From assembly GCA_900299205.1 (NCBI GenBank), contig OMIW01000132.1, positions 1 to 9,298 on the forward strand: a DNA stretch of 9,298 nucleotides, written 5' to 3'. The position numbers and the translations under genes were made by a program. This document shows, in pieces, positions 1-7,161 of this stretch (its first letter is position 1; every line of letters starts with the position of its first letter). Source of the stretch: Pseudomonadota bacterium (GTDB lineage Bacteria; Bdellovibrionota_C; UBA2361; OMIW01). The notes below the pieces were generated by a model that had not been told where the DNA came from, made no database searches, and saw only the letters and a list, made by a program, of their open reading frames with translations.

Positions 1-1913
1 ATAAAGGGATCGCCATCGCATGGGCAGAGCGGAAAGCAAAGCTTCAAGAGCTTCTTGATGCAGACTTCCGAGGGCTCATTATCTCGATGATTCACAAGTT
101 CGACGGAATCAACAAAGACAGCTGTTCTCGAGATAACTTCTTCGTACTGATCGACGAGGCGCATAGAACGACCGGTGGCGATCTCGGTAACTACCTCATG
201 GGAGCACTACCGGCAGCAACCTTGATAGGCTTTACCGGAACGCCTATCGACAAGACTGCGCAAGGGAAAGGCACTTTCAAGGTCTTCGGTAAAGAAGACG
301 AAAATGGTTACCTCGATAAGTATTCTATTCGCGAGTCAATCGAACACGGCACGACCCTGAAACTTCGCCATACGATGGCACCAAGCAGCATCTGCTTGCC
401 AACCGAGATCCTCGAAAGGGAGTTCTTGAGTTTGACCGAAGCAGAGGGAGTGAGCGACGTCGAGGAGCTGAACAAGGTTCTGGAGAAAGCGTTAACGCTC
501 AGAAACTTCCTCAAAGCTGATGAACGCATCGATAAGGTCGCCCAATTTACGGCGAAGCACTTCACACAGTCGGTTGAGCCACTCGGATATAAAGCGTTCC
601 TTGTTGGTGTCGACCGCGAAGCGTGCGCTCAATACAAGGAGGCGCTCGATCGGTACCTTCCCCCCGAGTATTCAGTGCCGGTCTATACGAAACACGCTGC
701 CGACCCGATCAAGCGCCCATTAGTTGCTAAGTACCAGATCGCCGACGACAGGGAGGACCAGATTCGTAAGCTTTTCACCAAAGCTGATCAGCTTCCTAAA
801 ATTCTGATCGTTACCGACAAGCTCCTCACTGGATACGATGCCGAGGTTCTCTATACGATGTATCTCGACAAACCGATGCGCGACCATGTTTTGTTGCAGG
901 CGATCGCTCGGGTAAATAGACCCTACGAGGATGCAAAGGGGACGAAGAAACCGTGTGGTTTGATTATTGATTTCGTCGGTATCTTGAAGGATATGAACAA
1001 GGCGCTCGCCTTCGATTCCGATTCGGTGAGTGGCGTCATAGAGGATCTGGAGCTCCTTCTCTTTCGATTTAAGGACTTGATGGGTTCTTCCGTGCAGCGA
1101 TATCTCCAACCACTGAAAGGTGGTCAAGATGAGCGCGTAGAGAAGCTTCTATATGAAACATTTCTCGACCCATCGGAGCGCGATAGGTTCACGGAGCTCT
1201 ATAAAGAGATTGAGACTCTTTACGAAGTGCTCTCTCCGTCACCTGAGCTGCGCGATTTCATAGACGACTACAATAAGCTCGCAGAGCTTTATCTTCTTCT
1301 GAGAAACGCCTATGGCAGAAAGACGTATTTTCTCGATGAGGTAGCAATCAAGACCGAAATGCTGGTTCGTGAGACCGCCCAGGTGTATGGACTTGACCGA
1401 TTTACGAGAACGGTTGAATTCGACGAAGAGACCTTGCAGGCACTCAAGGAGAGCAACCAACCTGATGGCGCAAAGGTGATTAACCTTGTGCGCGGAATCG
1501 GTGCCGAGGCAGACGCTCAGGGTCATCGGGAACCATACCTCATCTCGATTGCCGAACGTGCCCAAGCAATTATGGATGCTCTTGAGGAGCGCCAGACATC
1601 AACCACTGATGCAATGAGTCAGATAGAAGCCCTCGTGAAGGAGAAGACAGAGGCACAGGCAGAACGAGAGAAAACTGGCCTCGATTCTGATGCCTTCACC
1701 GTTTATTGGCACCTTAAAAAGCACGGCCTCAAGGCACCGGAAGAACTTGGCAAAGAGATAAACAAGCTGTTTATCCGATTTCCGAATTACGGAACGAATT
1801 CTGAGGAACTCCGACAATTAAAGGCGGAGATTTATCGGAGCCTCCTGAGAGAGGTCACCGGAAAGCAGATGGTAGACCTTGCTGACCAAATCATTCGATT
1901 GCGACGAAGATGA
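1..1913 (+). CDS. hsdR: Type I restriction enzyme R subunit (HsdR), C-terminal part, 5' end outside window
   Basis: The frame is open from base 3 and has no start in the window, so this is the 3' part of a longer gene; the ATG at 87 is internal. HsdR is the ATP-dependent translocase and nuclease subunit of type I restriction complexes, working with HsdM and HsdS on incoming DNA. Superfamily II motor motifs appear in order: DEAH box (VLIDEAHR, DEAH at 153-164), motif III (GFTGTP, 228-245), motif V (LTGYD, around 825-839) and motif VI (QAIARVNRP, around 897-923). A long charged helical C-terminal region follows, as expected for the part that docks on the methyltransferase. The nuclease domain and Walker A motif must lie upstream. 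No frameshift or internal stop is seen over the 637 visible codons, so the gene looks intact here. The stop overlaps the next start by 4 nt (ATGA). Confidence 0.95.
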   Translation, partial: KGIAIAWAERKAKLQELLDADFRGLIISMIHKFDGINKDSCSRDNFFVLIDEAHRTTGGDLGNYLMGALPAATLIGFTGTPIDKTAQGKGTFKVFGKEDENGYLDKYSIRESIEHGTTLKLRHTMAPSSICLPTEILEREFLSLTEAEGVSDVEELNKVLEKALTLRNFLKADERIDKVAQFTAKHFTQSVEPLGYKAFLVGVDREACAQYKEALDRYLPPEYSVPVYTKHAADPIKRPLVAKYQIADDREDQIRKLFTKADQLPKILIVTDKLLTGYDAEVLYTMYLDKPMRDHVLLQAIARVNRPYEDAKGTKKPCGLIIDFVGILKDMNKALAFDSDSVSGVIEDLELLLFRFKDLMGSSVQRYLQPLKGGQDERVEKLLYETFLDPSERDRFTELYKEIETLYEVLSPSPELRDFIDDYNKLAELYLLLRNAYGRKTYFLDEVAIKTEMLVRETAQVYGLDRFTRTVEFDEETLQALKESNQPDGAKVINLVRGIGAEADAQGHREPYLISIAERAQAIMDALEERQTSTTDAMSQIEALVKEKTEAQAEREKTGLDSDAFTVYWHLKKHGLKAPEELGKEINKLFIRFPNYGTNSEELRQLKAEIYRSLLREVTGKQMVDLADQIIRLRRR

Positions 1914-2209
1914 AAAAGAAGCGAGGGGAAAATATCGAACTCAAGCTCATAGTTGAAGAGTGGTCTTCCCGCCTACGAGTAAAGCCTCGCATCGTGAGGA
2001 TTCAATCGATGTCGAGAAAATGGGGGTCATGCTCCACAGGAGGCGTCGTTACCCTAGCAAGCGACCTCACTCAAAAGCCGAAAAAGTTTCAGGAATACGT
2101 TGTCGCGCACGAGCTGCTGCATCTGAGGCTGAAGAATCATAGCAAACTTTTTCAGGCGACGTTATCGGCACATTTTCCGGGGTGGAGGACAGTTGATTTA
2201 GAGAGATAA
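1910..2209 (+). CDS. Minimal YgjP/DUF45-type zinc metallopeptidase, hsdR-linked
   Basis: This 99-residue protein has the core of the YgjP-like (DUF45) metal-dependent hydrolase family. It shows the RKWGSC motif at residues 36-41, then the zinc motif HELLH at 67-71, followed by NHS at 76-78, whose His77 is the expected third ligand, and a final FPGW motif. YgjP proteins are usually about 220-240 residues, so only the C-terminal catalytic part is present here. The start overlaps the hsdR stop (ATGA) and has only a weak ribosome site of its own, so translation is probably coupled to hsdR. Short DUF45 proteins are known beside type I restriction genes, but their role is not established. Proteolysis of the restriction subunit or of another partner is only a guess. 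No signal peptide or membrane segment is seen, so it should be cytosolic. Confidence 0.88.
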   Translation: MKKKRGENIELKLIVEEWSSRLRVKPRIVRIQSMSRKWGSCSTGGVVTLASDLTQKPKKFQEYVVAHELLHLRLKNHSKLFQATLSAHFPGWRTVDLER

Positions 2210-2235
2210 AGGAGGGGCGGTCAACGATTTTCAAC

Positions 2236-2289
2236 GGGTCACCGTTGAGGCAGTTCGGCTCTCCTCAAGGGCCTGGTGTCACCCTTTTT
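2236..2289 (+). terminator. Probable rho-independent terminator of the hsdR operon
   Basis: The 5' arm GGGTCACC (2236-2243) pairs with GGTG and ACCC (2275-2278 and 2281-2284), with a 2-nt bulge. Inside it, TTGAGG (2245-2250) pairs with CCTCAA (2263-2268) around a 12-nt loop. Five T residues follow at 2285-2289. The position, 27 nt after the plus-strand stop and before a convergent gene, suits a terminator. The internal loop of about 6 nt weakens the structure. A competing hairpin, TCAACGG/CCGTTGA (2231-2248), uses part of the same arm. On the minus strand no T tract follows, so it would act only on plus-strand transcripts. Confidence 0.45.
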
Positions 2290-2384
2290 CCCAGAGACCT
2301 CGCTCAGAAAAATTGAACTAGGCATTCCCATTTTCTCACATGAGCACGCTCTTCCCCGCAAGACGAGGATGTAGCTGAGGGCCT

Positions 2385-3920
2385 CTACCGTATACCCACA
2401 CCGGATCCCACCTCATCGAATCGCAGCTCGGTGATTAGAGGACGTGTCTCGGTTGATTTACCAGCCCACTTGCTCTGCACGAACCGCGACCCTCGCAGCG
2501 ATTCTCGAGCTGCGGCGTCACCGACGACCACAACGACGAAATCATCGGTGTTCCACCGATTATTTGCCACTGCTTCAATTCGTGCTGGGTCAACTTTGGC
2601 AAGGTTTGTGCTAAAGGTCGTATCGTAATCAGCTGGATATCCTTGCAGCTGAAAGGCCGCTCGTCTTGAGACAACATCAGCCGGAGATTGATTCGCAAAC
2701 ACAAATGAATTGATCAGCGCCCGTTTTCTATCAGTCACCGCATCACCGGCAACCGGACTCTGCTGCATTCCCTCAAGCACCCCCACCGAAGCGTCGATGG
2801 CCTCCCCAACCGATGCAGACTTGGTTTGCACATACAGATAGTTTTTGCCCTGCACGACTCCCGGAGATATCGCTCCGCCTGAAACATACGCAAGCCCTCT
2901 GCGGGTACGAACCTCAGCAAAAAGCCTCGAGCTCATTGAACCAGAGCCAAATATCTCGTTAAAGACCAGAATATCGAACCAATCGGGCGACAGGCGTGCC
3001 ACCCCTAGCTGGCCAACGATAACGGTCGCCTGTGAAAATGGTCCCTCAATAAAGTAGGCTCCCGGCCGCACCTTCCCCTTGATGGGGGGAAATCCAGACC
3101 GCGAATGTGAGGTCCTGGAGGCCCCATCCCGCAACACTCCCACCGTTATCCGCTCCACAACAGCGGCCGCCTCGTCCTTCGTGAGGTCTCCTGAAATGGC
3201 GACGATTGCCCCGTTTGTTCCTACCAATCGCCGATGCTCGTTCGTAAGATCCGCTCTCGTAAGCCTCTCGACATCTTCCACCGTTGTGGTATCCACGTAG
3301 GGAGAATCCGTCCCGTACAACAGCTGGCCAAATACAAGACCTGCTATGGAATCAGGGTCATCTTTTCTCCGCACAATCTGCTCACGGAGCTGTTTCTTAA
3401 CGAGGGCAAATTCCTCCGCCGAAAAGCGCGGGCGTCGGATAATGGCGTTCATGATTTCGGCGACCCGTCCCTCATCTCCCTTGAGGCAGTTCGCAGCGAT
3501 TGACACCGATTCCCCATCGGTACTCGCCTCTATCCGGGCGGATCGCTCGCGAAGCTCCTTATCAATCTCCTCACGAGGGGCGTTCCCCGCACCCCCTCGA
3601 CGAAGCAATGCACCCATAACTCGGGCAGCGAGGGGATTGCGCGCCCGATAACTTCCACCCGGAAACGCCACCGAAACCGAAACGAGGGGAAGCTCCTGGT
3701 CGGGTAAATACACGACTGAGACCCCGTCTGGCGTCGTCCACGAGAGGGGTTCAACAGGAACAAACGGCGTCGGTTCGAGCCCAGCGTCAGGACGCGGCTT
3801 CTCAACCACGATTCCACCACTACACCCCAGCACCACGCTGAGAGCACCGACCATCAGGGCTCGGCCAAGAAGAGCACCAGCACTCTGCCGACACACCGCT
3901 CCTGACCCCCGCATCACCAT
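2385..3920 (-). CDS. M16B peptidase partner subunit (zinc site lost), lipoprotein
   Basis: This 511-residue insulinase-family (M16) protein has two M16 halves. Where active members have HxxEH, this one has R100, G103 and A104 (RVMGA), so it cannot bind catalytic zinc. The second half keeps the RGLAY motif (R341, Y345), the Arg/Tyr pair that non-catalytic M16B subunits supply to their partner. The N-terminus has a basic region, a hydrophobic stretch and a lipobox (VLGC, Cys33), pointing to a lipoprotein at the envelope. I chose the ATG at 3920 because AAAGGAG sits 5 nt upstream. The longest frame starts at a GTG at 3935 that overlaps the previous stop, but it would place that ribosome site inside codons 2-4. 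The gene starts 11 nt after the catalytic subunit stops, so the two form an operon and probably one heterodimeric protease. Confidence 0.9.
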   Translation of the reverse strand: MVMRGSGAVCRQSAGALLGRALMVGALSVVLGCSGGIVVEKPRPDAGLEPTPFVPVEPLSWTTPDGVSVVYLPDQELPLVSVSVAFPGGSYRARNPLAARVMGALLRRGGAGNAPREEIDKELRERSARIEASTDGESVSIAANCLKGDEGRVAEIMNAIIRRPRFSAEEFALVKKQLREQIVRRKDDPDSIAGLVFGQLLYGTDSPYVDTTTVEDVERLTRADLTNEHRRLVGTNGAIVAISGDLTKDEAAAVVERITVGVLRDGASRTSHSRSGFPPIKGKVRPGAYFIEGPFSQATVIVGQLGVARLSPDWFDILVFNEIFGSGSMSSRLFAEVRTRRGLAYVSGGAISPGVVQGKNYLYVQTKSASVGEAIDASVGVLEGMQQSPVAGDAVTDRKRALINSFVFANQSPADVVSRRAAFQLQGYPADYDTTFSTNLAKVDPARIEAVANNRWNTDDFVVVVVGDAAARESLRGSRFVQSKWAGKSTETRPLITELRFDEVGSGVGIR

Positions 3921-3925
3921 CTTAT

Positions 3926-3932
3926 CTCCTTT
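3926..3932 (-). promoter_or_regulatory. Ribosome binding site deciding the M16 partner start
   Basis: The minus strand reads AAAGGAG, then ATAAG, then ATG (3920). The strong Shine-Dalgarno match with 5-nt spacing favours the ATG at 3920 over the GTG at 3935, which lies upstream of the ribosome site. Confidence 0.7.
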
Positions 3933-5554
3933 CACGGCGCCCCCTCAGGTTCAATCGTTGCCACCGTCCGATTCGCCGGTTGTAGATAGGATCGGGCAAC
4001 CCTGTTTACATCCTCTGGCTTCACCGCCATCGTTTCTTCGAACCACCGAAACATAACCTGCCAATCGCCGTACAAAGTCATTGACGAGGCGAGCGTTCCC
4101 GCTATCGAGCTACTGGAGCGAAGGTTATCGAGAAAATCTCTTGCGATACTCCGCTTCGCGAGCTCTACCGCATGGGGTTCAACCCCATCCCTTAACGTTG
4201 AAGCAATCACGTCGTCGAAGGCCGCAAGATTCGGTCGATTACCAATGTTCGAGCGACTCCCCACATCAAAAAGGATGAGATTGGGGTCAAGCGAACCCGG
4301 TCCTTCCGAAACATCCACAGAAGTCGCAACACCACGCTTCTTCACCAGCTCCTGATACATCGGCGAAAGAGAACTTCCCGCCAACACCTCCTCGAGGACG
4401 CTCAGAGGCGGATCGTCAGGGTGGGGGTAGGCAGGCTTGTGATAGGCAACCGCTAGCCGAGGAGCCGCCTTCAGCCGCAACGATAGCCGACGCTCTTCAG
4501 TCTGGGGCGGTTCCTGAACACGAGGGCTCTCCTTCACCTTCCGATTCGGAATCCGACCAAAATATCGCTCGACGACTGGCAGGTCCCGGTCAGGATCAAC
4601 ATCACCAACGATCGCGAGGGACATACGAGAAGCAACGTAAAAATTCCGGTGAAACGCCGCGAGCTCACTCGCCCTTAAACGTTTAAGATCAGCCTCATAC
4701 CCAATAACCGGTTGCCGGTAGGGATGCCTCGTAAAGGCCGTTGCGAGTATCTCCTCGTAGAGTTTTCCCTCCGGATCATTTTCGTACCGCATGCGCCGCT
4801 CCTCGAGGACGACATCGCGCTCTTGGTAAAAAAGTCTCATAACCGGACGCAAAATCCGATCCGATTCGAGCCAACACCAATAGGAAAATGCTCCCCGTGG
4901 CAGACTCAGAAAATATGATGTGAGCTCCTTGCTCGTCGTCGCATTGAGCCCTACAACCCCCCGTCGATCGAGCTCTTCATCCAGCTGCTGAGGCAACCAG
5001 AGTGCAGCGAGTGCGCTCTCCACCTTCTCAAGCTCCGCCTGCTCCTCTGGTGTTAAAGCTCGACTTCTTGCCGTCTCACGAAGTTGTTCCTGCTTCTCGA
5101 GAAGTGGCTGCTCGCGGGCATAATCCTTGGTCCCAATCTCGGGAGTACCCTTAAACGCCATGTGCTCAAGAAGGTGCGATATTCCGGTCGATCCCTGCTG
5201 CTCGTCGATACCCCCAACCCGCACCGCGACAACCGCTGAGAACACCGGGGCGCTCCCCCGTCGATAAAAAAGCACCCGCATCCCGTTCGAAAGGGTGCGC
5301 TCCGTGACCCGCTCGGTTATCTTCGGGAGTATCTTGGCTATCCGAGAGTCAGCAATCGCACCACCGGGCGAGATTGAGGCCAACGTCAAGGAGGCGACGT
5401 TCAGGACAACGGCGGCCGAGACCACTCGCCTTGCCCTGTGCGAAAAGAAGGCAATTATCGCCTGATGGATTCGATTCATGAAAGAAGAGCCCACGAAAGC
5501 ACGACGAAACGAACGTTTGCCAACCGGGGGCCGGCGAACGTCCTCCATGGTCAT
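3932..5554 (-). CDS. M16B zinc metallopeptidase, catalytic subunit, secreted
   Basis: This 540-residue insulinase/processing-peptidase protein carries the inverted zinc motif HLLEH (H127, E130, H131). The likely third ligand is E252, in ERDVVLEERR. About 120 residues separate them instead of the usual 75 or so, because of a charged, coiled-coil-like insert at about 143-198. In the second half the Arg/Tyr motif reads RGVAT (R407, T411), so the tyrosine is missing; it is present in the downstream partner. A long basic N-terminus is followed by a hydrophobic stretch at about 44-60 and a possible signal peptidase site AIA/D at 68-69, implying export to the periplasm. The open frame extends to a TTG at 5575 with no ribosome site. 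The ATG at 5554 has a weak AGG upstream. ATGs at 5548 and 5479 are alternatives, and 5479 gives a more typical signal peptide but has no visible ribosome site. Confidence 0.92.
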   Translation of the reverse strand: MTMEDVRRPPVGKRSFRRAFVGSSFMNRIHQAIIAFFSHRARRVVSAAVVLNVASLTLASISPGGAIADSRIAKILPKITERVTERTLSNGMRVLFYRRGSAPVFSAVVAVRVGGIDEQQGSTGISHLLEHMAFKGTPEIGTKDYAREQPLLEKQEQLRETARSRALTPEEQAELEKVESALAALWLPQQLDEELDRRGVVGLNATTSKELTSYFLSLPRGAFSYWCWLESDRILRPVMRLFYQERDVVLEERRMRYENDPEGKLYEEILATAFTRHPYRQPVIGYEADLKRLRASELAAFHRNFYVASRMSLAIVGDVDPDRDLPVVERYFGRIPNRKVKESPRVQEPPQTEERRLSLRLKAAPRLAVAYHKPAYPHPDDPPLSVLEEVLAGSSLSPMYQELVKKRGVATSVDVSEGPGSLDPNLILFDVGSRSNIGNRPNLAAFDDVIASTLRDGVEPHAVELAKRSIARDFLDNLRSSSSIAGTLASSMTLYGDWQVMFRWFEETMAVKPEDVNRVARSYLQPANRTVATIEPEGAP

Positions 5555-5762
5555 CCTAACCTGAGGAGTCCACAAGTAAAAAAGTAACTATTCAGCCCCC
5601 CTTTTTTAGAGAGTTATTCGAGAGACATGAGAAGCATGAAAAGGGGTGGTGATTTTGGTGGAGGACCGTCAATCGAGCCCGATTACCATCAGCTTGAGAG
5701 ATCAAAGTTCACCTGCAGAGGTTCGAAGGACCAGATTTCACCCGGAAACAAAGTCGCGGTGC

Positions 5763-6896
5763 TTACCCATCTTCCCCGAGGAACACTATCTCAGCGATTG
5801 TCCCGCCCCCCTCTCGTGGGTAAAGCCTGAAGCTTCCCCGATTTATTCGCACTAATCCATCAACCACGGTAAGCCCTAGCCCACAACCTTGCTGCTCGAG
5901 CACCTCCCGTCCCGGCTGGGAGAACGGATGGAGCGCCATCTCGCTGTTCTCACCGATACCTATCCCTCGATCAGCGATCGCGATTCGCACCCCCGACGCG
6001 CCCTCGCGAGCAACACCAAAGAAGATCTCCTTACGTTCAGGGGAGAACTTTACCGCATTATTGAGCAGCCGATCGAGCATCAGGGTTATGTGGTGACGAT
6101 GAAGCGTCACGAGCGTACCACCATCGTCTACCTCCTGAACTATCGAAAAACCTTGAGCCAGAAGCGGATCTCTGTGCTCATCAAGGTACCGATTCACGAT
6201 TGAACTGGCTGAAAGTGGTTGCTTGAGGGCGTCGAAGTCCCTCCGAGCCATACCCGCTTCGATTTGCTGGCAGAGGAGAAAATCCAACACCGAAGAAAGA
6301 AGCCGGTCGGTGCCCAGCCTGATTGAATCGATAGCGCGCGCCACGTGCCTCGAGGCCTTCAGATCCTCCATGTCCTCGAGCAGCTCAAGTCCGAGGGTTA
6401 TGCCTACGAGGGGTGTCCGAAACTCGTGCGAAAGAGTGCGCAAGATCCTTTGCCGAAACTGGCGCTGTTCCTCGGCTACACGGCGTTGAAGCTCCGCAAA
6501 CCGACGGTGTAACCGAACGATTTCCGTCGAAAAAGTTATAGAATCAAGGGGTAGCCGGACGAAAAGGTCCAGCCCAAGCTCTGCGGCCCTCACCGCAGCC
6601 CCCGGGTCATCGCTCACCGAAACCACCGGAACAAACTCGTACTGAGGTAGACCTCGTAGAAGCGAGACCAGCCCCTGGGTATCATTTAGCTCCAATGACA
6701 AATGAGCCACCTCGACAATGATAAGCTCGAAAGGCTCAGAGATAACCCGGCCACATGCCTCCTCTAACGAATCTGTCGGTTCGGCAACGAAGTGCGCGAG
6801 TTCAAGGATTTGACAGAGATCGGAAAGAACCTGGGGGTCGGGGTGAACCACCAACGCACGCGGGAGATGAGAGACGTCCCATTGCTCTGTTGACAT
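5763..6896 (-). CDS. Soluble histidine kinase with N-terminal pseudo-receiver domain
   Basis: This 377-residue protein has no membrane segment. Residues 12-130 resemble a response-regulator receiver fold, but the phosphoacceptor position is glutamate (IIVEVAH, E62), the acidic pair is reduced to HPDP, and the conserved lysine loop reads VRLPLD. A short charged helix leads to the HisKA domain with the H-box SHEFRTPL (phosphoacceptor H157). The ATPase domain follows: N-box LLNNAVKF (N280), G1 DRGIGIG (309-315) and G2 GCGLGL (337-342). The catalytic parts look intact, so it should phosphorylate an unlinked response regulator; none is encoded in the window. The longest frame begins at a GTG at 7022, but a strong promoter lies within that extension, so I chose the ATG at 6896, which has AGG six nt upstream. 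The M16 operon starts 208 nt downstream on the same strand and may be separate. Confidence 0.9.
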   Translation of the reverse strand: MSTEQWDVSHLPRALVVHPDPQVLSDLCQILELAHFVAEPTDSLEEACGRVISEPFELIIVEVAHLSLELNDTQGLVSLLRGLPQYEFVPVVSVSDDPGAAVRAAELGLDLFVRLPLDSITFSTEIVRLHRRFAELQRRVAEEQRQFRQRILRTLSHEFRTPLVGITLGLELLEDMEDLKASRHVARAIDSIRLGTDRLLSSVLDFLLCQQIEAGMARRDFDALKQPLSASSIVNRYLDEHRDPLLAQGFSIVQEVDDGGTLVTLHRHHITLMLDRLLNNAVKFSPERKEIFFGVAREGASGVRIAIADRGIGIGENSEMALHPFSQPGREVLEQQGCGLGLTVVDGLVRINRGSFRLYPREGGGTIAEIVFLGEDG

Positions 6897-6969
6897 GAAC
6901 AACCTGTCGGGTAGGGCGTTATCGTGGGAGGGGAGAGATAACTCCTCTCGGGAGCGAATTCGTCGGAGA

Positions 6970-6998
6970 ATTAAAAAAACTTTATGATTTTTTGTTAA
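6970..6998 (-). promoter_or_regulatory. Sigma70-like promoter of the histidine kinase gene
   Basis: On the minus strand, TTAACA (6998-6993) and TTTAAT (6975-6970) are separated by exactly 17 nt. Each differs from the sigma70 consensus at one base. The region is AT-rich compared with its surroundings. Transcription would begin near 6963, leaving a leader of about 66 nt before the ATG at 6896. This placement argues against the upstream GTG start at 7022. Confidence 0.6.
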
Positions 6999-7046
6999 GG
7001 GATCGAGATTTTGTGCCGTCACAAGGGTTAGGGGAGTTACGGTGTG

Positions 7047-7079
7047 TTTCGGAAGCGTTGCGGTTTCGCATATCCGAAA
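7047..7079. repeat. Nested palindrome in the divergent intergenic region
   Basis: The outer arms TTTCGGA (7047-7053) and TCCGAAA (7073-7079) are a perfect 7-bp inverted repeat. Nested inside is TGCG-GTTT-CGCA (7059-7070), a 4-bp stem with a 4-nt loop. It lies between the kinase promoter on the minus strand and the start of the divergent gene at 7162. It could be an operator for a dimeric regulator or an RNA hairpin. It is not followed by a T tract, so it is not a standard terminator. Confidence 0.45.
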
Positions 7080-7112
7080 AGATGAGGGTTCTCTGAACGG
7101 CTTTGTCCGAGG

Positions 7113-7139
7113 TTGATGGAAATCAAGAAGTAATTGATT
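7113..7139. repeat. Alternating TTGAT/ATCAA inverted repeats upstream of the small unknown gene
   Basis: TTGAT (7113-7117), AATCAA (7121-7126) and TTGATT (7134-7139) form two overlapping inverted repeats. The last two arms match over 6 bp with 7 nt between them. The cluster sits 22 nt before the start at 7162, where an operator or promoter element would be expected. I found no convincing -35/-10 pair for the plus strand here. Confidence 0.3.
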
Positions 7140-7161
7140 CTCAGATACGGGAAGTTAGGGT

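Noticed and set aside
720-1127. 135-codon minus-strand open frame inside hsdR
   Set aside because: It is antisense to well-supported helicase motifs V and VI, its translation has no recognisable domain, and no promoter or ribosome site supports it.
5576-5762. Search for a kinase terminator or an M16 operon promoter
   Set aside because: Only weak hairpins (AATCG/CGATT at 5671-5684, TTGA/TCAA near 5694) and homopolymer runs (CCCCCCTTTTTT, about 5595-5606) are present. None is followed by a suitable T tract, and no convincing -35/-10 pair was found.
6897-7022. N-terminal extension of the histidine kinase from a GTG codon
   Set aside because: A sigma70-like promoter lies within it and the encoded residues are not part of the receiver-like fold.
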